The notes beneath the pieces are model-generated. The model searched no databases. It saw nothing but the letters and a program-made list of their open reading frames with translations, and was not told the origin of the DNA. DNA of 33,444 nucleotides from JBDTOX01 sp039933015 (lineage in GTDB: Bacteria > Pseudomonadota > Gammaproteobacteria > Burkholderiales > Methylophilaceae): the NCBI GenBank assembly GCA_039933015.1, contig JBDTOX010000182.1:1-33444 (forward strand), given 5' to 3'. The number at the start of each line of letters is the position of its first letter. The first letter of the stretch is position 1. Below, piece by piece: positions 7,671 to 15,472 of the stretch. A program made the translations under genes and the position numbers.

Positions 7671-7737
7671 TTAAGGCGCCAAGGCTGATATATAACCAAG
7701 CTGCAAAAAATTAGACTATCCGGAACAGCTGATATTG

Positions 7738-8970
7738 CTAGATTTTTCTAAAGACCAAACTTCCGTTTGTCCCGCCAAACCCAAAATTATTTTTGAGGGC
7801 AATATCAATTTTCATTTCACGCGCCGTATTAGCGCAGTAATCAAGATCACATTCCGGATCCTGATTAAAAATATTGATGGTCGGTGGTGAAATCTGATGA
7901 TGTATTGAAAGTACCGTAAACACGGACTCCAAACCACCTGCGCCACCAAGCAAGTGCCCAGTCATGGACTTGGTAGAGTTAACCACCAGCTTGCTGGCAT
8001 GACCACCAAACGCAGCCTTGATCGCACTGGTTTCGTTGGCATCGCCGAGTGGTGTAGATGTGCCATGCGCGTTGATGAATTGCACTTGATCCGGATTGAC
8101 CCCGGCATTATTCAAGGCATTACGCATGGAGCGGCGAGGACCGTCCATATTAGGCGCGGTCATATGATAGGCATCAGCACTCATGCCATAACCTACCAAT
8201 TCAGCGTAGATTTTGGCGCCGCGCTTTTTGGCGGATTCATATTCTTCCAACACCATAACCCCAGCGCCTTCGCCGATGACAAAGCCGTCCCTATCCTTAT
8301 CCCAAGGGCGACTAGCAGTCGCGGGGTCATCATTACGGGTAGACAAAGCGCGAGCTGAAGCAAAGCCACCAACACTCAGCTCAGTAATCGCAGCCTCTGC
8401 ACCGCCAGCCACCATCACATCCGCATCACCATATTCAATCATGCGTGCTGCATCACCTATCGAGTGCGTGCCAGTAGTACAGGCCGTCACAATCGCCACA
8501 TTGGGCCCTTTAAAGCCGAACATGATGGACAGGTTGCCAGAAATCATGTTGATAATGGTGCCGGGAATGAAAAACGGCGAAATCTTACGCGGACCACCTT
8601 CATCGTAGGTGTCGTTGGTTTCTTCAATCAGCCGTAACCCACCGATACCAGAACCGATAGAAACGCCAATACGCTCAGCGTTTTCTTCGGTGGCAACAAT
8701 ACCAGAGTCCTTGACGGCTTCAATTGCAGCCACCATACCATATTGGATAAAGGTATCCATGCGTCGCGCTTCCTTGGCAGGAAGATACTGCGACACATCG
8801 AAGCCTTTAACCTCGCCCGCAATTTGAGAAGCAAAATTACTTGCATCAAACTTGGTGATTTTGGAAATGCCGGATTTACCGGCAATGAGGTCAGACCAGG
8901 ACGCTTGCACACCAATACCTACCGGTGACACAACGCCCAGGCCCGTAACAACTACCCTGCGTTTATGCAT
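7738..8970 (-). CDS. fabF: 3-oxoacyl-[acyl-carrier-protein] synthase II
   Basis: This 410-residue condensing enzyme has the nucleophile in TACTTGTHS (Cys about 164), the first active-site histidine in NAHGTSTPLGD and the second in STKSMTGHLLGGAGG, with the C-terminal glycine loop NNFGFGGTNGSLVF. It elongates acyl-ACP with malonyl-ACP. FabF rather than FabB is indicated by the full length and by its position just after acpP. The ATG at 8970 lacks a strong ribosome binding site. It is the last fab gene of the cluster before the 381-bp spacer. Confidence 0.97.
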   Translation of the reverse strand: MHKRRVVVTGLGVVSPVGIGVQASWSDLIAGKSGISKITKFDASNFASQIAGEVKGFDVSQYLPAKEARRMDTFIQYGMVAAIEAVKDSGIVATEENAERIGVSIGSGIGGLRLIEETNDTYDEGGPRKISPFFIPGTIINMISGNLSIMFGFKGPNVAIVTACTTGTHSIGDAARMIEYGDADVMVAGGAEAAITELSVGGFASARALSTRNDDPATASRPWDKDRDGFVIGEGAGVMVLEEYESAKKRGAKIYAELVGYGMSADAYHMTAPNMDGPRRSMRNALNNAGVNPDQVQFINAHGTSTPLGDANETSAIKAAFGGHASKLVVNSTKSMTGHLLGGAGGLESVFTVLSIHHQISPPTINIFNQDPECDLDYCANTAREMKIDIALKNNFGFGGTNGSLVFRKI

Positions 8971-9033
8971 GCTGTGATTCTGAGTGCGTGCTTGGACAAA
9001 GCAACTCCAAGAAAAAATTAAAGAGAAGGGAAA

Positions 9034-9270
9034 TTACTTAAGGTTTGCGCTGACGTAATCAATCGCTTGCTGAACGTTAGTAATTTTTTCGGCTTCTTCA
9101 TCCGGAATTTCACAATCAAATTCTTCCTCTAATGCCATTACAAGTTCTACGGTGTCGAGAGAATCGGCACCCAGATCGTCCACAAATGATGACTCATTTT
9201 TTACATCAGCCTCATCAGCACCCAGTTGCTCGGAAACGATCTTTTTAACGCGTTGTTCGATGTCAGACAT
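9034..9270 (-). CDS. acpP: Acyl carrier protein
   Basis: This is a 78-residue acidic helical protein with the phosphopantetheine attachment motif GADSLD (Ser37), followed by helix II TVELVMALEEEFDCEIPDEE. It carries growing acyl chains for the Fab enzymes and donates them to lpxA, lpxD and plsX products encoded in the same window. GAAAGGGG six bases before the ATG is a strong ribosome binding site. A likely promoter just upstream could give it higher expression than its neighbours, as expected for an abundant protein. Confidence 0.98.
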   Translation of the reverse strand: MSDIEQRVKKIVSEQLGADEADVKNESSFVDDLGADSLDTVELVMALEEEFDCEIPDEEAEKITNVQQAIDYVSANLK

Positions 9271-9313
9271 CTAATACCCCTTTCAAGTGTTTTAGCTTAC
9301 AAAAGCTCAGGTC

Positions 9314-9341
9314 ATTCTAACAAAAGTCCTGAGGAATTCAA
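9314..9341 (-). promoter_or_regulatory. Probable acpP promoter within an inverted repeat
   Basis: On the minus strand TTGAAT (9341-9336) and TAGAAT (9319-9314) are separated by 16 bases. The words CTCAGG (9306-9311) and CCTGAG (9328-9333) form an inverted repeat that brackets the -10 box. Predicted transcription start is near 9307, about 37 bases before the acpP ATG. Confidence 0.5.
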
Positions 9342-9370
9342 AAATCTGCGCAGCTTTTAATTGCTTGCAC

Positions 9371-10126
9371 TTAGGCCATATACATGCCGCCATTGATATG
9401 CAACGTTTCGCCACTAATATAGCCAGCTGAAGGCGAAGCCAGAAATGCTACGGCTGCGGCAATATCTCCCACCCGACCTAGACGCCCGAGTGGAATGTGT
9501 TGTAGCAGGCCGTTACGTTGATCTTCTGACAATGCACGCGTCATATCGGTATCAATAAAGCCAGGCGCAATGCAATTAACGGTAATCCCACGGCTGCCTA
9601 CTTCGCGTGCCAATGACTTCGTAAAACCCGCCATACCGGCCTTAGCCGCAGCGTAATTGGTTTGCCCCGCATTACCCATGTGCCCTACTACCGAAGAAAT
9701 ACTGATAATCCGCCCTGCGCGGGCCTTCATCATAGGGCGTAGCACTGCCTGAGACATACGGTAGACCGATTTAAGGTTGGTGGATAACACATCATCCCAA
9801 TCCTCGTCTTTCATGCGCATGAGCAAGGTATCACGAGTAATCCCGGCATTATTAACCAGGATGCTTACATCGCCAAACTGTTCTGTAATTGCTTTGAGTG
9901 TTGCTTCAACTTGTGCCGCATCGTTTACATCCAGCGCCATGCCCGCACCCTTAACGCCGGCCTGCTGCAGTGATTGTGTAATTTGTGCAGCGCCTGCAGC
10001 GGAGGTCGCGGTGCCAACCACGACGGCACCCAGCTTGCCCAATTCAAGCGCTACAGCTGCGCCTATTCCGCGGCTTGCGCCTGTGACTAATGCAACGCTG
10101 CTATTTAATGATAGTCCTTGAAGCAT
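9371..10126 (-). CDS. fabG: 3-oxoacyl-[acyl-carrier-protein] reductase
   Basis: This 251-residue short-chain dehydrogenase has the NADPH loop TGASRGIG (about residues 15-22), NNAG (92-95), catalytic serine in ISISSVVG (about 144-145) and YAAAK with Tyr158 and Lys162. It ends GGMYMA, as FabG proteins do. It reduces 3-oxoacyl-ACP in each elongation cycle. I chose ATG at 10126, which has AGAGGGGGAAG directly upstream; the longer in-frame extension to 10216 overlaps fabD and is basic and unlike the family. It lies between fabD and acpP in the standard order. Confidence 0.97.
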   Translation of the reverse strand: MLQGLSLNSSVALVTGASRGIGAAVALELGKLGAVVVGTATSAAGAAQITQSLQQAGVKGAGMALDVNDAAQVEATLKAITEQFGDVSILVNNAGITRDTLLMRMKDEDWDDVLSTNLKSVYRMSQAVLRPMMKARAGRIISISSVVGHMGNAGQTNYAAAKAGMAGFTKSLAREVGSRGITVNCIAPGFIDTDMTRALSEDQRNGLLQHIPLGRLGRVGDIAAAVAFLASPSAGYISGETLHINGGMYMA

Positions 10127-10160
10127 AACTTCCCCCTCTTGAATCTTAAGCAAATATTTA

Positions 10161-11090
10161 TTACGTATTAAATTGTGCTTGCGCTTCAGCGAGCGCTTCC
10201 TGGCTTGTAAGCGCAATGCAAGGCAGCTCTGCCACTATGCGTTTGGTAAGCGCAGTCAATACCTTACCAGGGCCGCATTCCGCACTGCTCGTTATACCTT
10301 GCGCATGCATAGAGCGTACGGCTTCTACCCAGCGTACCGGGCTATAGAGTTGACGCACCAGGGCATCTTTAATCTTTTCAGCATCGTTGTACGCAGCCAC
10401 ATCTGCATTATGCAGCACAGCAACACGGCCAGCCTGCAAATTCACACTTTGCAAATAGACACGCAATTCTTCAGCTGCTGGCTTCATGAGGGCGCAGTGG
10501 GAAGGAACACTTACTGGCAGCAGCAAGGCACGCTTGGCACCTTTGGCCTTGGCAACCTCCATACCACGCTCCACAGCAGCCTTGTGGCCTGCAATCACGA
10601 CTTGCCCAGGGGAGTTTAGATTTACCGCCTCGAGCACCTGGCCTTGCGCGGCTTCAGCACACACCGCCAGTACAATATCATCATCCAGCCCTAGAATTGC
10701 AGCCATCGCGCCTACGCCTTCAGCGACTGCTCCTTGCATGACTCCAGCACGGTAGCGTACCAATGGCAAAGCATCCTTGAATGCCAGCGCGTCTGCGGCG
10801 ACCAGCGCCGTGTATTCACCAAGGCTGTGCCCGGCCATTAAGCTAGGTTGTGCACCGTCCTGAGATTGCCAGGCACGCCAGACGGCTACGCCTGCCGTCA
10901 GCATCAACGGCTGGGTATTGGCGGTCTGATTGAGCGCTTCGTTGGGCTCGGTTGCCATGCACCAGAAATCTTCACCGAGAATATCAGAGGCCTCAACAAA
11001 GGTATCGCGTATAACGGCAAGATCGCCAAAACCTTGCATCATCCCAACTGATTGCGAGCCTTGCCCGGGGAAAAAGAATGCGAATTTCAT
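10161..11090 (-). CDS. fabD: Malonyl-CoA:acyl-carrier-protein transacylase
   Basis: This 309-residue enzyme starts with the family signature FFPGQGSQ (about 6-13) and has the nucleophile in GHSLGEY (Ser89), an arginine in VRYRAGVMQ that fixes the malonyl carboxylate, and a catalytic histidine in VPSHCALM. It moves malonyl groups from CoA to ACP. It starts 26 bases after the fabH stop and ends 34 bases before fabG, inside the plsX-fabH-fabD-fabG-acpP-fabF order. Confidence 0.97.
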   Translation of the reverse strand: MKFAFFFPGQGSQSVGMMQGFGDLAVIRDTFVEASDILGEDFWCMATEPNEALNQTANTQPLMLTAGVAVWRAWQSQDGAQPSLMAGHSLGEYTALVAADALAFKDALPLVRYRAGVMQGAVAEGVGAMAAILGLDDDIVLAVCAEAAQGQVLEAVNLNSPGQVVIAGHKAAVERGMEVAKAKGAKRALLLPVSVPSHCALMKPAAEELRVYLQSVNLQAGRVAVLHNADVAAYNDAEKIKDALVRQLYSPVRWVEAVRSMHAQGITSSAECGPGKVLTALTKRIVAELPCIALTSQEALAEAQAQFNT

Positions 11091-11116
11091 ATAATTCTCT
11101 TGAGTATTTGAACAGC

Positions 11117-12070
11117 CTAGTATTTGAGCAACACAGAACCCCAGGTGAACCCACCACCAAAGGCTTCCATCAATATGGTCTCGCCGCGTTTTATACGGCC
11201 ATCACGTACAGCGACATCCAAGGCAAGAGGAATAGATGCAGCAGAAGTATTACCATGCTTATCCACCGTAACAACCACGCGCTCCATGTCCATGCCCAGC
11301 TTTTTGGCGGTGGATTGCAGAATGCGAATATTGGCCTGATGGGGAACTAACCAATCAATATCTGACTTTTGCAAGCCATTGGCAGCCAGCGTTTCATCAA
11401 CTATGGCATCCAGGGTATTGACCGCGACCTTAAACACCGGATTACCTTCCATCACTATGGTGCTCCCGCCATCACGCTTGGAAACGCCGGAGGGTACATT
11501 CAGAAGATTGGTATAACTGCCATCAGCATGCAAATGGGAGGATAGAATGCCAAGCTCATCACTAGCCGTCATAATCACTGCACCAGCACCATCACCCCAC
11601 AAGATGCAGTTGCTACGGTCAGTCCAGTCGGTAATGCGCGACATGGTTTCCGCCCCTACCACCAGCGCGCATTTCGCCGCACCACTCTTGATAAAGCTGT
11701 CTGCCGTAGCCATTGCATACACAAAGCCGCTGCAAACGGCCTGAATATCAAACGCTGGGCAACCGGAAATGCCGAGTTTATCCTGCATGAGGCAGGCTGT
11801 ACTTGGGAAAACGCGATCAGGAGTTGTTGTTGCCACAATAATCAGATCGATGTCTTGCGCCTGGATCCCTGCGGCTTTAATCGCCTGACGAGCCGCCTGC
11901 GTGGACAAGTCACTGGTAAATTCGCCTTCTGCAGCTATATGGCGTTCACGAATACCCGTGCGGGTAAATATCCACTCGTCGGTGGTATCAACCATGTGCT
12001 CAAGGTCAGCATTGGTCAGGATTTTTTCAGGCAAATAGCTACCGGTGCCTGCAATACGGGAATACTTCAT
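11117..12070 (-). CDS. fabH: 3-oxoacyl-[acyl-carrier-protein] synthase III
   Basis: This 317-residue initiating condensing enzyme has the catalytic triad visible as Cys113 in QAVCSGF, His in VPHQANIRI and Asn in GNTSAAS. The N-terminus IAGTGSYLPEKILTN and TTDEWIFTRTGIRERH are typical of FabH. It condenses acetyl-CoA with malonyl-ACP to start fatty acid synthesis. Its ATG overlaps the plsX stop by four bases (ATGA), a standard coupling arrangement. Confidence 0.97.
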   Translation of the reverse strand: MKYSRIAGTGSYLPEKILTNADLEHMVDTTDEWIFTRTGIRERHIAAEGEFTSDLSTQAARQAIKAAGIQAQDIDLIIVATTTPDRVFPSTACLMQDKLGISGCPAFDIQAVCSGFVYAMATADSFIKSGAAKCALVVGAETMSRITDWTDRSNCILWGDGAGAVIMTASDELGILSSHLHADGSYTNLLNVPSGVSKRDGGSTIVMEGNPVFKVAVNTLDAIVDETLAANGLQKSDIDWLVPHQANIRILQSTAKKLGMDMERVVVTVDKHGNTSAASIPLALDVAVRDGRIKRGETILMEAFGGGFTWGSVLLKY

Positions 12071-13128
12071 GCAAAATCTCTCGAGGTAGCTTCTTTCACC
12101 GTAGGTGACGCAGCATGGGGTTGTATGTGTTCGATTTCCAACTGTTCGGTAATACGGCGCAAAACACCGCTGCGCGATTCTTCAATAGCCGTATGTATAG
12201 CCTGCAGGAAGGAAAAACTATCCGCGCCGCCGTGGCTTTTCACTACAATGCCACGCAGGCCTAAAAAGCTGGCGCCATTATAGCGGCGCGGATCCAGGCG
12301 ACGCTTGAATGCCTTAAGCACCGGCATTGCTGCCAGCGCCATCAGCTTGGTCAACCAATTGCGCTTAAATTCCTGCATCAAAAATCTGCTCATCATTTGA
12401 GCCAGGCCTTCGGAGGTTTTAAGCGCGACATTACCGACAAAACCATCACAAACAATTAAATCCGTGGTGCCTTTGTAGATATCGTTGCCTTCGACGTTGC
12501 CATAGAAATTAAGGTGACTGGCACGCAAGAGTTCGCCAGCCTGCTTCACCACCTCGTTACCCTTGATATCCTCGGAACCAATATTGAGCAAACCCACACT
12601 TGGTCGCTCCTTGTGCTCTACACAAGTAACCAGCATGGCGCCCATGATGGCAAACTGTAGCAAATGTTCCGGTGTACAGTCGGCATTGGCACCTAAATCC
12701 AGCATATACACCATACCCTTTTGACTGGGCAATGTAGCAGCAATGGCAGGACGATCAATACCAGGAAGCATCTTCAGGACAAAACGGGCTGTGGCCATTA
12801 ATGCGCCAGTGTTGCCAGCGCTCACACAGGCATTGGCCTCGCCGCTTTTGACCAGATTGATAGCTACGCGCATAGAAGAATCTTTTTTATTCTTCAATGC
12901 GCTTTGTGGCGACTCGTCCATGGTTACAACTTCACTGGCATGGCGAATGCGCAGGCGAGGCCCGACTGAAGTCTTATGGGCGGTCAATTCCGCCTCAATA
13001 GCTTCGGTCAGGCCGACCAGAACGATGTTGATTTCACTGTCCTGCTTTAACGCTTCCAGCGCGGCAGGCACTGTGACATGAGGGCCGTGATCACCCCCCA
13101 TGGCGTCAATAGCAACGGTAATATCCAT
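12067..13128 (-). CDS. plsX: Phosphate acyltransferase PlsX
   Basis: This is a 353-residue acyl-ACP:phosphate transacylase. It makes acyl-phosphate, the donor for PlsY in phospholipid synthesis. Motifs include AIDAMGGDHGP at the N-terminus, SAGNTGALMA, LDLGANADC, LLNIGSE, VCDGFVGNVALKT and GLRGIVVKSHGGAD. I chose ATG at 13128 over an in-frame TTG at 13134. It is separated from rpmF by a terminator-like hairpin, so expression may be tuned independently of the upstream genes. It overlaps fabH by four bases. Confidence 0.96.
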   Translation of the reverse strand: MDITVAIDAMGGDHGPHVTVPAALEALKQDSEINIVLVGLTEAIEAELTAHKTSVGPRLRIRHASEVVTMDESPQSALKNKKDSSMRVAINLVKSGEANACVSAGNTGALMATARFVLKMLPGIDRPAIAATLPSQKGMVYMLDLGANADCTPEHLLQFAIMGAMLVTCVEHKERPSVGLLNIGSEDIKGNEVVKQAGELLRASHLNFYGNVEGNDIYKGTTDLIVCDGFVGNVALKTSEGLAQMMSRFLMQEFKRNWLTKLMALAAMPVLKAFKRRLDPRRYNGASFLGLRGIVVKSHGGADSFSFLQAIHTAIEESRSGVLRRITEQLEIEHIQPHAASPTVKEATSRDFA

Positions 13129-13141
13129 GCTCAAGATGGGA

Positions 13142-13188
13142 TACTAAAAACAAAACGCCGACTCACCAAGAGCCGGCGCATTTGTTTT
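13142..13188 (-). terminator. Terminator-like hairpin between rpmF and plsX
   Basis: On the minus strand CGCCGGCTC and GAGTCGGCG (13178-13170 and 13164-13156) pair over 9 bp with one G-U, loop TTGGT, followed at once by TTTTGTTTTT. The outer A/T tracts (13147-13155 and 13181-13188) can extend the stem with a small bulge. It starts about 20 bases after the rpmF stop and ends just upstream of the plsX start, so it is probably a partial terminator inside the operon. Confidence 0.75.
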
Positions 13189-13198
13189 AATACTGAAA

Positions 13199-13378
13199 TT
13201 ATTCGCCTTTTGCCGGCTGCACTTTGCGACCGCGATAGTAGCCACTTGGGCTTACGTGATGACGCAAATGGATTTCGCCCGTGGTTGGCTCTACAGCCAA
13301 TGGTGGATTGGTCAGAAAGTCGTGTGAACGATGCATGCCACGCTTGGATGGTGACTTTTTGTTTTGTTGAACGGCCAT
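13199..13378 (-). CDS. rpmF: Large ribosomal subunit protein bL32
   Basis: This 59-residue basic protein begins MAVQQNKKSPSKRGMHRSHD and continues with GEIHLRHHVSPSGYYRGRKV, the standard bL32 pattern. It has no zinc-binding cysteines, so it is the C-minus form common in proteobacteria. TTAAGGAG lies directly upstream of the ATG. The yceD-rpmF-plsX order is strongly conserved and ties ribosome synthesis to lipid synthesis. A terminator-like hairpin follows it. Confidence 0.98.
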   Translation of the reverse strand: MAVQQNKKSPSKRGMHRSHDFLTNPPLAVEPTTGEIHLRHHVSPSGYYRGRKVQPAKGE

Positions 13379-13398
13379 GATTACTCCTTAAATCTATA

Positions 13399-13929
13399 TT
13401 AATTTTGGCTCTTGCCAGTTTTCAGCCCTTGCAAAACTGCAAAAGGACTAGGTTTCTTTAATTCATTCAGCTTACTGCTTGCAGCGCACTGATTCTGAAC
13501 ATGCTTGGGTGCCAGCGGCAAAGCCAACAACACCTCGTCTTCAATCAATTCGATGACTTGCATCTGCGTTTCTGCAACCAGATAATCTTCATCGTCGCGA
13601 TCATCACTTTCGGGCTGAATCGCCTGCTCATTAGCAACGATAGTAAAATTAGAAGTTATATCCAGCTCAAACTCAAATGGTTCGAGACAACGCTGGCAAC
13701 TTAACTGGAGTGTACCCTGCACATATAGCTGCAGCCGGGACTTTCCTTCAGAACTAACACCACCCACTAAACGACAATCCAAAACGCCCTCATCAGACGC
13801 CAAAATTTCACGTAAACGTGAAAATTGCGAAACCGCGATTATATCATGAATTTCAAGCGCTTTTCGCGCAAACTCAATGTTGTTAATGCTAAGGCCCTTA
13901 TCAGCGCCATTATTGATTGATGCAGTCAT
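13399..13929 (-). CDS. yceD: YceD/DUF177 family protein
   Basis: This 176-residue protein has the paired cysteines LSCQRCLEPFEF in the middle and an acidic C-terminal half (ESDDRDDEDYLV). DUF177 proteins are required for 23S rRNA accumulation in some bacteria and plants, and they sit beside rpmF nearly everywhere; the biochemical role is still unclear. The start is uncertain: ATG at 13929 fits the family better than the in-frame TTG at 13983. The promoter I see places the transcription start only a few bases before this ATG, so the message may be almost leaderless. Confidence 0.9.
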   Translation of the reverse strand: MTASINNGADKGLSINNIEFARKALEIHDIIAVSQFSRLREILASDEGVLDCRLVGGVSSEGKSRLQLYVQGTLQLSCQRCLEPFEFELDITSNFTIVANEQAIQPESDDRDDEDYLVAETQMQVIELIEDEVLLALPLAPKHVQNQCAASSKLNELKKPSPFAVLQGLKTGKSQN

Positions 13930-13938
13930 AAGTGGCGC

Positions 13939-13967
13939 ATGATATAATTTGTTGGTTTCGCTGTCAA
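13939..13967 (-). promoter_or_regulatory. Strong sigma70-type promoter for yceD-rpmF-plsX-fab
   Basis: On the minus strand a perfect TTGACA (13967-13962) is followed after 17 bases by TATCAT (13944-13939), one mismatch from consensus. The predicted start of transcription is near 13932, just in front of the yceD ATG at 13929. Confidence 0.65.
13940..13948 (+). promoter_or_regulatory. Extended -10 promoter for pycA
   Basis: TGATATAAT combines the TGn extension with a perfect TATAAT (13943-13948). No good -35 box is seen at 17 bases, which extended -10 promoters do not need. Transcription would start near 13955, giving a leader of about 53 bases before the pycA GTG. The box overlaps the opposing yceD -10 element. 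Confidence 0.55.
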
Positions 13968-14007
13968 AGCTCAGCACTTTCAAATCTTTTCAAATCAGGG
14001 TTAGCGC

Positions 14008-15426
14008 GTGATAAAAAAAATTCTCGTAGCCAATCGCGGTGAAATCGCGGTCCGCATAGTCCGCGCTTGTTCAGAAATGGGCATTAAGTCGGTTGCGCTC
14101 TATTCGGATGCGGACCGTCATGCTCTGCATGTGAAAAAAGCAGACGAAGCCTACAACATCGGCTCGGATCCGGTCAGTGGTTATCTCAACACACATAATA
14201 TAGTCAATCTCGCAGTAGCCTCTGGTTGCGACGCCTTGCATCCAGGTTACGGTTTTCTTTCTGAAAATCCTGAATTGGCGGAAATTTGTGCTCGCCGCGG
14301 TATTAAGTTCATAGGTCCTGCTGCCAAAGTCATTCGTCAGATGGGCGACAAAATTCAGGCACGCAATGCCATGATAAAGGCTGGTGTTCCTTGCATTCCC
14401 GGTAGCGAAGACAATCTGAAAAATGTGGAAGAAGCGCGACTTCTTGCCAAAAAAATTGGCTACCCTGTCATGCTCAAGGCCACCAATGGCGGTGGTGGGC
14501 GTGGCATTCGTCGCTGTAATGACGAAAAAGAATTGCTCAGCAACTATGATCGTGTCATTTCCGAAGCCAGCAAAGCTTTTGGGAAGCCGGAAGTGTTTCT
14601 GGAAAAATGCGTGGTCAACCCGCGTCATATTGAAGTGCAGATTTTGGGCGATAGCCACGGTAACGTGGTACATCTGTTTGAGCGTGATTGCTCCATTCAA
14701 CGCCGTAACCAGAAACTTATTGAAATTGCACCCTCCCCTCAGCTAAGCAAGGCGCAGCGTGAATATATTGGCAACCTGGGTGTGAAAGCTGCCAAGGCGG
14801 TCGGTTATGAGAACGCGGGCACCATAGAATTCTTGCTTGATAAAGATAACAATTTCTATTTCATGGAAATGAATACACGTCTGCAAGTGGAGCACACTGT
14901 CACCGAAACCATTACCGGCATTGATATTGTACAGGAACAAATCCGCATAGCCGATGGCCTTAAACTGCAATACAAGCAGGCTGACGTACATTATCGCGGC
15001 TTTGCCATGGAATTCCGCATTAATGCGGAAGATCCCAAGAATGAGTTCCTGCCCAGTTTTGGTAAGATTACCCGCTATTACGCTCCAGGCGGCCCCGGCG
15101 TGCGTATGGATGCAGCCATGTACAGTGGTTATGTGATTCCACCCTATTATGATTCCATGTGCGCCAAACTCACAGTCTGGGCGCTAACCTGGGAAAGCGT
15201 GATAGCGCGTGGTCGCCGCGCTTTGGATGACATGGTAGTTTATGGTGTAAAAACCACGACTCCTTATTATCAGGAGATACTCAAACATCCGGATTTTAGA
15301 AATGCAAAGTTTGATACAAGTTTTGTTGAATCACATCCGGAACTGATTAATTATGCAACAGAATTTCCACCTGAACTGATTGCTGCTGCTATTTCAGCCG
15401 CAATTGCAGCGCATGAAGGTATGTAA
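14008..15426 (+). CDS. pycA: Pyruvate carboxylase subunit A (biotin carboxylase)
   Basis: This 472-residue ATP-grasp biotin carboxylase starts IKKILVANRGEIAVRIVRAC and has HPGYGFLSENPE, the glycine-rich ATP loop KATNGGGGRGIR, HIEVQILGD, FERDCSIQRRNQKLIE and the catalytic EMNTRLQVEHTVTE. It carboxylates biotin with bicarbonate and ATP. By itself it would look like AccC, but the adjacent gene encodes a carboxyltransferase with a biotin domain, so a two-subunit (alpha4beta4-type) pyruvate carboxylase is the better reading. The start is GTG at 14008 with AGGG seven bases upstream. It is transcribed away from yceD from an overlapping promoter. Confidence 0.92.
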   Translation: MIKKILVANRGEIAVRIVRACSEMGIKSVALYSDADRHALHVKKADEAYNIGSDPVSGYLNTHNIVNLAVASGCDALHPGYGFLSENPELAEICARRGIKFIGPAAKVIRQMGDKIQARNAMIKAGVPCIPGSEDNLKNVEEARLLAKKIGYPVMLKATNGGGGRGIRRCNDEKELLSNYDRVISEASKAFGKPEVFLEKCVVNPRHIEVQILGDSHGNVVHLFERDCSIQRRNQKLIEIAPSPQLSKAQREYIGNLGVKAAKAVGYENAGTIEFLLDKDNNFYFMEMNTRLQVEHTVTETITGIDIVQEQIRIADGLKLQYKQADVHYRGFAMEFRINAEDPKNEFLPSFGKITRYYAPGGPGVRMDAAMYSGYVIPPYYDSMCAKLTVWALTWESVIARGRRALDDMVVYGVKTTTPYYQEILKHPDFRNAKFDTSFVESHPELINYATEFPPELIAAAISAAIAAHEGM

Positions 15427-15472
15427 GTTTTTAAAATTTAATCGAATTAATCTAAACCGATAAGTTAAAAAT

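Larger units (their letters stand above)
7357..7737. other. AT-rich gene-free spacer between fabF and pabC
   Basis: There is no credible coding frame here. The spacer contains DnaA-box-like words (7438-7472 and 7629-7637), an AT-rich tract (about 7505-7580) with a near-palindrome AATATG-GT-CATATT at 7519-7532, and a strong stem-loop at 7635-7670. It separates pabC from the fab genes, so pabC-mltG-tmk may have its own promoter here, though I could not pick a convincing one. Confidence 0.7.

Noticed and set aside
7357..7737. Chromosomal replication origin
   Set aside because: No perfect DnaA box, no dnaA, dnaN, gidA or parAB nearby, and the spacer is short; kept only as a DnaA-box-like cluster.
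10127..10216. N-terminal extension of fabG by 30 codons
   Set aside because: ATG at 10126 has a strong ribosome binding site and the family-typical N-terminus; the extension overlaps fabD.
14071..14700. 209-codon open frame antisense to pycA
   Set aside because: It lies fully inside a clear biotin carboxylase gene on the other strand; its translation has no recognisable motif and mirrors the codon pattern of pycA.
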